Assembly (NCBI GenBank): GCA_948467875.1 | Contig: CAOKFZ010000012.1 | Span: 1-49,498, forward strand | DNA length: 49,498 nucleotides | Reading direction: 5' to 3' | Origin: an uncultured Clostridium sp. | GTDB taxonomy: Bacteria; Bacillota; Clostridia; TANB77; CAG-508 | Shown here: piece by piece, positions 44,396 through 49,498 of the stretch | Layout: the number at the start of each line of letters is the position of its first letter | How positions within the stretch are numbered: position 1 is the stretch's first letter | Notes under the pieces: model-generated | The model's database searches: none | Seen by the model: only the letters and a program-made list of their open reading frames with translations | Told to the model about the DNA's origin: nothing | Program-made: the position numbers and the translations under genes

Positions 44396-44731
44396 TTGGA
44401 GGGGATATTTTTTACATCAGAACCATTGATTTTGATTATGATTGCACTCATTACAATACTTTTGATTGCGTTAGGGAGAAAATTGGAAACGCCGTATTTA
44501 TCGATTATTGTTGTGATTTATGGTTTAGGTTTATTGGTGTATCACACAGTTAGTCTAAATAGTGCGCCGACAAATAGTAATGTATCGCCATTTTACTTTT
44601 CAATAGCAGTGGATTTAGTGATGTTGTTTTTAGGCTTTATTACGTATTTGTGGATTGACGATATGTATGCCAAAAATAAGAACCAGAAAAGTTATAGTGA
44701 TGCACTTTCTTGGTTTTGGGACAAGTTGTAA
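44396..44731 (+). CDS. Small membrane protein
   Basis: A 111-residue protein with three hydrophobic segments (about 9-22, 32-48, 63-85). No family is recognised. The start is TTG at 44396 with AAAGGAGG upstream. It lies between a charged cytoplasmic protein and metG. Confidence 0.6.
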   Translation: MEGIFFTSEPLILIMIALITILLIALGRKLETPYLSIIVVIYGLGLLVYHTVSLNSAPTNSNVSPFYFSIAVDLVMLFLGFITYLWIDDMYAKNKNQKSYSDALSWFWDKL

Positions 44732-44774
44732 ATTTAGAAAATATAAAATTGAATAAAAGAAGAAAGGATAGAGT

Positions 44775-46356
44775 ATGGAAAACAAAAAATTTTATCTAAC
44801 AACACCAATTTATTATCCGAGTGGCAAATTTCATATTGGAACAGCGTATGCAACAACGCTTGCAGACACAATTAAACGTTATAAACAATTGCGAGGTTAT
44901 GATGCTTATTTTTTGACAGGTTTGGATGAGCATGGGCAAAAAATTCAAACTGTGGCAGAAAAATGTCATCAAGAACCACAAGCATATGTTGACAAAATGG
45001 CAGAAATTTGCCAAACATTATGGCAAGAAATGGATATTTCATATGACGATTTTATTCGTACAACTCAGCCACGTCACGAAGCGGCAGTTGATAAAATTGT
45101 TGAGAAGTTTTTAGCCAACGGCGATATTTACAAAGGTCAATATGAAGGTTGGTATTGTATGCCTTGTGAAACTTATTTTACACGGAACGCAATTAGTGGA
45201 TGGAAAATGCCCTGATTGTGGTAGAGAAGTAAAGCTAATGCAAGAAGAATCTTATTTTTTCAATATGAAAAAATACCAAGATTGGCTAGTTAAATTTTAT
45301 GAAGAAAATCCAGATTTTATTGTGCCACTTTCTAGAAAAAATGAGATTTTCAGCAATTTCATTAAGCCCGGTTTAGAGGATTTGTGCATCAGCCGAACCA
45401 CGTTTGATTGGGGCATCAAAATGAAAAATGACCCAAAACATGTTTTGTATGTTTGGGTGGATGCGCTGACGAATTATATCACGGCACTTGGCTATGGTTC
45501 TGACGACGATAGCTTGTTTCAGAAATATTGGCCAGCAGATTTGCATATTGTGGGAAAAGAAATTATTCGTTTTCATGGCATTTATTGGCCGATTTTCCTA
45601 AAGGCGCTTGGCTTGGCGTTGCCGAAAAAAATTTATGCCCATAGCTGGCTTGTTATGAAAGATGGCAAAATGTCAAAGTCGAAGGGAAACGTGATTTATC
45701 CAGAAACGTTGATAGAGCGCTATGGTTTGGATAGTTTGAAATATTATTTGCTAAGGACCATGCAATTTGCGACAGATAGCGTGTTTACGCCAGAAGATTT
45801 TGTGGACCGTTATAATTTTGATTTGTGCAATGATTTGGGAAATCTTTTAAATCGAACGATTGGCATGATGAATAAATATTTTGAAGGAAACATCCCAACG
45901 GAATTTGCAGAAAAAAATGAAGTGGATGATGAGCTAGAGAAATTTACTTTAAATGAAATTGCTGAATTTGAGAAAAATATGGATGAATTATATCTTGCCA
46001 ATAGTTTGTCAAATGTTTGGAAAATTATTAGCAGAACGAATAAATATATTGATGAGACAGCGCCTTGGATTTTGGCGAAAGAGGAAAATAAAGAAAAGCT
46101 AAAATCAGTGATGTTTCATTTGGCAGAAAATTTGAGAAAAATTGCGATTTTATTGAAGCCATTTATGAACGAAACAGCAGAGAAAATGTTTGCTCAATTA
46201 GGCTTAACGGCAGAAGAATTAAAAACATGGGATTCGCTAAATTCCTATACACAAATTCCACAAAACACAAAAGTGACTGAAAAAGGAGAGCCATTGTTTA
46301 TGAGAAAAGACAGAGAAGAAGAAATCGAATTTATCCAAAATGTAATGCATGCATAA
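44775..46356 (+). CDS. metG: Methionyl-tRNA synthetase, interrupted at a CGG codon
   Basis: MetRS with the HIGH-type motif at residues 20-23 (KFHIGTAYA), four zinc-binding Cys (WYCMPCETYF and CPDCGR) and KMSKS in DGKMSKSKGN. The zero frame meets CGG at 45183-45185 (codon 137) between the two Cys pairs and stops at 45213-45215. Skipping the C gives ETYFT-G-TQLVDGKCPDCG and restores one frame to the end, 526 residues. No C-terminal tRNA-binding (EMAP II-like) domain is present, so it is a short form. The enzyme is normally essential, which argues against a dead gene. Confidence 0.93.
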
Positions 46357-46404
46357 AATTAATCGGAGCGATGTCTGTATCGAATCAAAAATAGGAGAGA
46401 AAAA

Positions 46405-46902
46405 ATGAACAAAAAAATTGTTGTTATTAATGGCTCAGGCGGCGTTGGAAAAGATACCTTTGTAGAATTTTGCAGTGAATTTGCCAAGGTAAAAAATATT
46501 TCCTCTGTGGATAAGGTAAAGGAAGCAGCCGAAATTTTGGTGGGTTGGAATGGCGAAAAGGATGACAAGAGCAGGAAATTATTAGTTGATTTAAAGCAGC
46601 TTAGTATTGCTTATAACGATTATCCCATCACGTATATTAAAAATGAGGCGGACGATTTTCTGGCAAATCCAGACCAACAAATGATGTTTGTGCATATTCG
46701 AGAAATTTCGGAAATAAAAAAAGTCAAAGAAATTTTGAAGGCAAAAACTTTGCTGATAACGAGTTCTCGAGTGGAAAAAATTCTGACCAATCAGTCAGAT
46801 GCCAATGTTGATCAATATAAATACGACATTTATATGGCAAATGATGGAACATTGGAGGAATTAAGAGAAAAGGCAAAACAATTTGTATTAATGGAGAAGT
46901 AA
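46405..46902 (+). CDS. P-loop nucleotide kinase-like protein
   Basis: A 165-residue protein with VVINGSGGVGKDTFVEF, a Walker A like those of deoxynucleotide and dephospho-CoA kinases. The substrate is not clear. FVHIREISEIKKVKEIL may form the lid region. It ends exactly where the nadD-like gene begins (no gap), so the two are coupled, perhaps within cofactor or nucleotide metabolism. AGGAGAG precedes the ATG. Confidence 0.65.
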   Translation: MNKKIVVINGSGGVGKDTFVEFCSEFAKVKNISSVDKVKEAAEILVGWNGEKDDKSRKLLVDLKQLSIAYNDYPITYIKNEADDFLANPDQQMMFVHIREISEIKKVKEILKAKTLLITSSRVEKILTNQSDANVDQYKYDIYMANDGTLEELREKAKQFVLMEK

Positions 46903-47418
46903 ATGGAGAGAGTTGGTTTTTTTGGCGGTTGTTTCAATCCTTTAACAGTGGCGCATATTTTATTGATTAAACAAGCTATTAGGCAAGAAAATTTGGCAAA
47001 AGTATATTTTGTTCCAATGGGAGATTGGTATCCTAAAAAAGACTTGATTTCGTTGGAACATCGCAAAAAAATGCTAGAGCTTGCTTTGGAAAAAGAAGAG
47101 AAATTGGCGATTTTGGACCTTGCCAATCCAACGCAAAAAACGTATGCGATTGAAACTTTTCAAAAAATAGAGAAGCAATTTCCAGAAGTTGAGCGATTTT
47201 TTATCATGGGAACGGATAATTATGCTAAAATGCAAACTTGGAAAGACCAAGAAAAACTGCAAAAATACCAGTATATTGTATTAGACAGAGAAGCTGGAAA
47301 AACTAAAAATATAAGCTCTACAAATGTAAGGGAAAAGATAAAAAAACAAGAAAATTTTGAAGATTTTGTTCCGAGCCAAATTATAAACTATATCAAAGAA
47401 AATAATTTATATAAATAG
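46903..47418 (+). CDS. nadD: Nicotinate-nucleotide adenylyltransferase-like protein
   Basis: A 171-residue nucleotidyltransferase: FFGGCFNPLTVAHIL is a variant of the GGTFDPIHxGH motif, FVPMGDWYPKKDLISLEHRKKML is a typical NadD segment and SSTNVREKIKK is the ISSTxIR motif. It probably joins NaMN and ATP to NaAD. It is shorter than the usual 190-215 residues and has AH instead of GH at the second catalytic His. The yqeK gene usually next to nadD is missing; a WG-repeat gene follows. Confidence 0.75.
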   Translation: MERVGFFGGCFNPLTVAHILLIKQAIRQENLAKVYFVPMGDWYPKKDLISLEHRKKMLELALEKEEKLAILDLANPTQKTYAIETFQKIEKQFPEVERFFIMGTDNYAKMQTWKDQEKLQKYQYIVLDREAGKTKNISSTNVREKIKKQENFEDFVPSQIINYIKENNLYK

Positions 47419-47428
47419 AGGAGAGCTA

Positions 47429-49054
47429 GTGAGAGGAAAAATTGTTAATTTATGTATTGGTGGTATGAATATTGTTTTTGGCTTATTAATCCTTGTTTAT
47501 ACGATTCATATACCACAAGAATTGTTGGATTTGACAATGCAGGAATTGAGTGTTACAACAGCAATAAAAAAAGCGATTTATATTATTTTGGTCTTGGTTG
47601 TTGGAATGGATATGTTCCAATATCGAAATTGTGCGGATAATAGCAAACTAAAAACAGGTTATTTATTTGGCTTTTTTGCTTTGAGTTTTATTTTGATTAA
47701 AGAACCAGCCATTTCTGCTTTTACCATTATTTCAGGAATACTTGTTATCATTGAAACATGGAAAGATACTGTGGTGGAGATTGATAGCACCACAGGAATT
47801 TCGATTGTGGGTGTGCTCATTGTGACAATTGTCATTTTAATTGGGATTTCTTTTTTTTACCAGAATATAGGAGAATACATCAAAAACCAAGAAAACAAGA
47901 ATAATCAAGAATATTCTAGCGATTATTTCAAATATGTCACAGAACTAGACATTACAGATGTTTACATTAATGTAAAAAAAGACGGAAAGTATGGCTATAT
48001 CAATCAAAATGGCGATGTTGTGATAGATTTTATTTATGACTATGCAAGCCCATTTGTGAAGATTACCAAATTTGATAAGAATTTCCAAGTGGCGCTCGTA
48101 TGCGAGAATGGAACTTCCAAAATTATTATGAAAAATAAAAGAATGGTGCTATCTTACCGCTCTGAGACTTCAGAAGAAAATTATGAAGCCAAAACCAAAG
48201 AATTAGAAGACATTTATAAAAATACATTAGATCAAACAGGAGATATGGAATTTGAAGTTATTCCGAAAACAAAAACGACACAAGTTGCGAAAAAGTATGA
48301 TGAGGTACCAGAAAACTACACGTATCGTTATGACTATAATGAAGAATATGATATTCTTGTTACTCAGTCCAATTTGGGACTTGGCGATAAATTTGAACTT
48401 GCCAAAAAAGATGATTTGAATATTCGTCTTACCTTGGATTGCGAAAATATTGATTATGATGAAAATTATGTTTATTTATACAGCAATGGAACCATTCCAT
48501 TTTTTGACGTTTCAAGCAAGGAGCAAGGTTGGTTTACGAGATATGGAAAGAAAAATGTCATGAAAGGAAAAGCTCACATTTTAGACTATAAGGAGGATAA
48601 AATTTTACTCAAAAACTACAATGATGATACGATTTATTGGATTGATGAAAATGGAGAGATGCTTTCTGATGTATACGAAGAAATTTATATTTTGGAAGAC
48701 AGATATATGGCTAAAAATAGAAATCAAAAATATGTTGTGTTGGATCAGAATTTTAACAAAATTTTTGAAGAAGAATTTGATTGTATGGATCCATATTTGG
48801 CAGAACTAGGGCTTTATATTGTTGCTAATACCAACGAAGCTATTGATTTTAATGATTACAGTTTTGCCAAAATGAATTGGAGACTTTTAAATAACAATGG
48901 AGAAACCATTTTGGATGGAATTGAGCAAATTTATAAAAATTATTATTCAATTTCAAAAGATAAAGAAATACCTTATGTAACACGCTATGAACAATTTTTA
49001 GCTCAGCTCAAAAAGCTTGATTTTCAATTTGTGGGTAACAAATTTTATGAATAA
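47429..49054 (+). CDS. WG-repeat membrane protein
   Basis: A 541-residue protein. Four hydrophobic segments (about 8-26, 44-60, 72-108 and 122-148) are followed by a large outside region with WG-type repeats, best seen in KKDGKYGYINQNGDVVIDF (about 183-201) and less well in later copies. WG repeats form beta propellers or solenoids of unknown role. The start is GTG 47429 with AGGAGAG upstream. A terminator follows. Confidence 0.75.
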   Translation: MRGKIVNLCIGGMNIVFGLLILVYTIHIPQELLDLTMQELSVTTAIKKAIYIILVLVVGMDMFQYRNCADNSKLKTGYLFGFFALSFILIKEPAISAFTIISGILVIIETWKDTVVEIDSTTGISIVGVLIVTIVILIGISFFYQNIGEYIKNQENKNNQEYSSDYFKYVTELDITDVYINVKKDGKYGYINQNGDVVIDFIYDYASPFVKITKFDKNFQVALVCENGTSKIIMKNKRMVLSYRSETSEENYEAKTKELEDIYKNTLDQTGDMEFEVIPKTKTTQVAKKYDEVPENYTYRYDYNEEYDILVTQSNLGLGDKFELAKKDDLNIRLTLDCENIDYDENYVYLYSNGTIPFFDVSSKEQGWFTRYGKKNVMKGKAHILDYKEDKILLKNYNDDTIYWIDENGEMLSDVYEEIYILEDRYMAKNRNQKYVVLDQNFNKIFEEEFDCMDPYLAELGLYIVANTNEAIDFNDYSFAKMNWRLLNNNGETILDGIEQIYKNYYSISKDKEIPYVTRYEQFLAQLKKLDFQFVGNKFYE

Positions 49055-49055
49055 A

Positions 49056-49083
49056 AGAGGGTTCCGAGTTTGGAATCCTCTTC
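49056..49083. terminator. Terminator between WG-repeat and DUF1540 genes
   Basis: AGAGGGTTCC pairs with GGAATCCTCT around a GAGTTT loop. A/T-rich flanks allow use by both converging genes. Confidence 0.7.
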
Positions 49084-49091
49084 AAATTTGG

Positions 49092-49268
49092 TTATTTTTG
49101 ACATTTGCAACTATAACTTCCACACATAGACTCATCTTCAGGTGCACCATTAGAGCAATTTGGGCAAGCCTGTACCTCGATTTGCTTTAATTCGCAAACA
49201 TTGTGATTACAATTATGATATTTACAGCTTTCTACTGTACAATTAATTTTTTGATTTTTTTCGTCCAT
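49092..49268 (-). CDS. DUF1540 family small Cys-rich protein
   Basis: A 58-residue protein: NCTVESCKYHNCNHNVC, ACPNCSNG and a CGSYSCKC end give ten Cys, the pattern of DUF1540 proteins, which probably bind metal and occur in spore-forming clostridia. The ATG (49268, minus) follows GGAGG at six bases. Confidence 0.75.
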   Translation of the reverse strand: MDEKNQKINCTVESCKYHNCNHNVCELKQIEVQACPNCSNGAPEDESMCGSYSCKCQK

Positions 49269-49498
49269 CGTTAACCTCCATTTCTGTTATAAAATTAGTA
49301 TGAACATTTTTTGAAATTTTAATCAATTTTTTTTAGCAGTAAAAATACAAATGTAAACATTATTCGACAAATTGTGACAAAATATTCTTAAAATACTGAA
49401 AATAGTGTTGAAGCATGGCGTACGAAACTGAGAAAAGTTGTTCTTTTTCTCTGGACAACGAATAGAATTTAATATAAGATATTTTTGTTCAAAAGATA
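49269..49498. other. Right-edge stretch without a recognised gene
   Basis: AT-rich, with no frame or strong promoter that I can support. An ATG near 49417 opens only a short frame. Confidence 0.5.

Noticed and set aside
1..49498. CRISPR arrays, tRNA or rRNA genes, riboswitches and T-box leaders
   Set aside because: No regular spaced repeats, tRNA cloverleaf, rRNA core sequence or specifier/T-box sequences were recognised, including before aspS and metG.

Overview
The window looks like a low-GC, spore-forming clostridial Firmicute, probably a gut lineage known mainly from metagenomes. Support comes from AT-rich codon use, strong TTGACA/TATAAT promoters and GGAGG ribosome sites. An alpha/beta small acid-soluble spore protein, DUF4364 and DUF1540 proteins, a PASTA-kinase/PP2C pair and DltB/AlgI-type surface acylation point the same way. 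No rRNA, tRNA or CRISPR array was seen.

The most striking feature cuts across the annotation. Six breaks in reading frame (jetD, an MBOAT acyltransferase, two in one U32 peptidase, aspS, metG) all have the same form. The zero frame reaches an in-frame CGG codon, and the conserved protein continues only if the C is skipped and the next codon is read as GGA or GGT (glycine). Two of the genes, aspS and metG, are normally essential. In about 15,000 codons read by eye, only two other in-frame CGG codons were found in intact genes: one 13 codons before the jetC stop and one in a small minus-strand membrane protein. A further CGG lies in a decayed integrase. This suggests that CGG is a near-forbidden codon that triggers +1 frameshifting. 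Sequence error is the main alternative.

Layout. Positions 1-9.7 kb are an accessory island. A degraded YcxB-like gene and a tyrosine-recombinase remnant lie left of a complete Wadjet type I plasmid-defence operon (jetABCD, 2062-8659). A small membrane-anchored protein lies to the right. Matching terminator/promoter and tail repeats flank the module on both sides.

Positions 9.7-23.5 kb start with holA, then a surface-glycan acylation cluster: a pseudo-SGNH protein, MaoC hydratase, SDR reductase, AlgJ/DltD-like SGNH, FkbH-like HAD protein, acyl carrier protein, MBOAT O-acyltransferase, a tandem SGNH protein and a GH78-like rhamnosidase. A GNAT plus RhuM-Fic pair sits inside it. The likely logic is that FkbH loads an acyl unit on the carrier protein, SDR and MaoC adjust it, MBOAT passes it through the membrane, and the SGNH proteins transfer or remove it outside.

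Positions 23.5-49.5 kb hold mostly housekeeping genes: a candidate small RNA, U32 peptidase, a large membrane protein, rlmN, stp, prkC, rpe, a bactofilin-like membrane protein, nth, deoD, a two-component pair, aspS, greA, mgtC, a spore protein, DUF4364, glmM, metG, a P-loop kinase, a nadD-like gene, a WG-repeat membrane protein and a DUF1540 protein.
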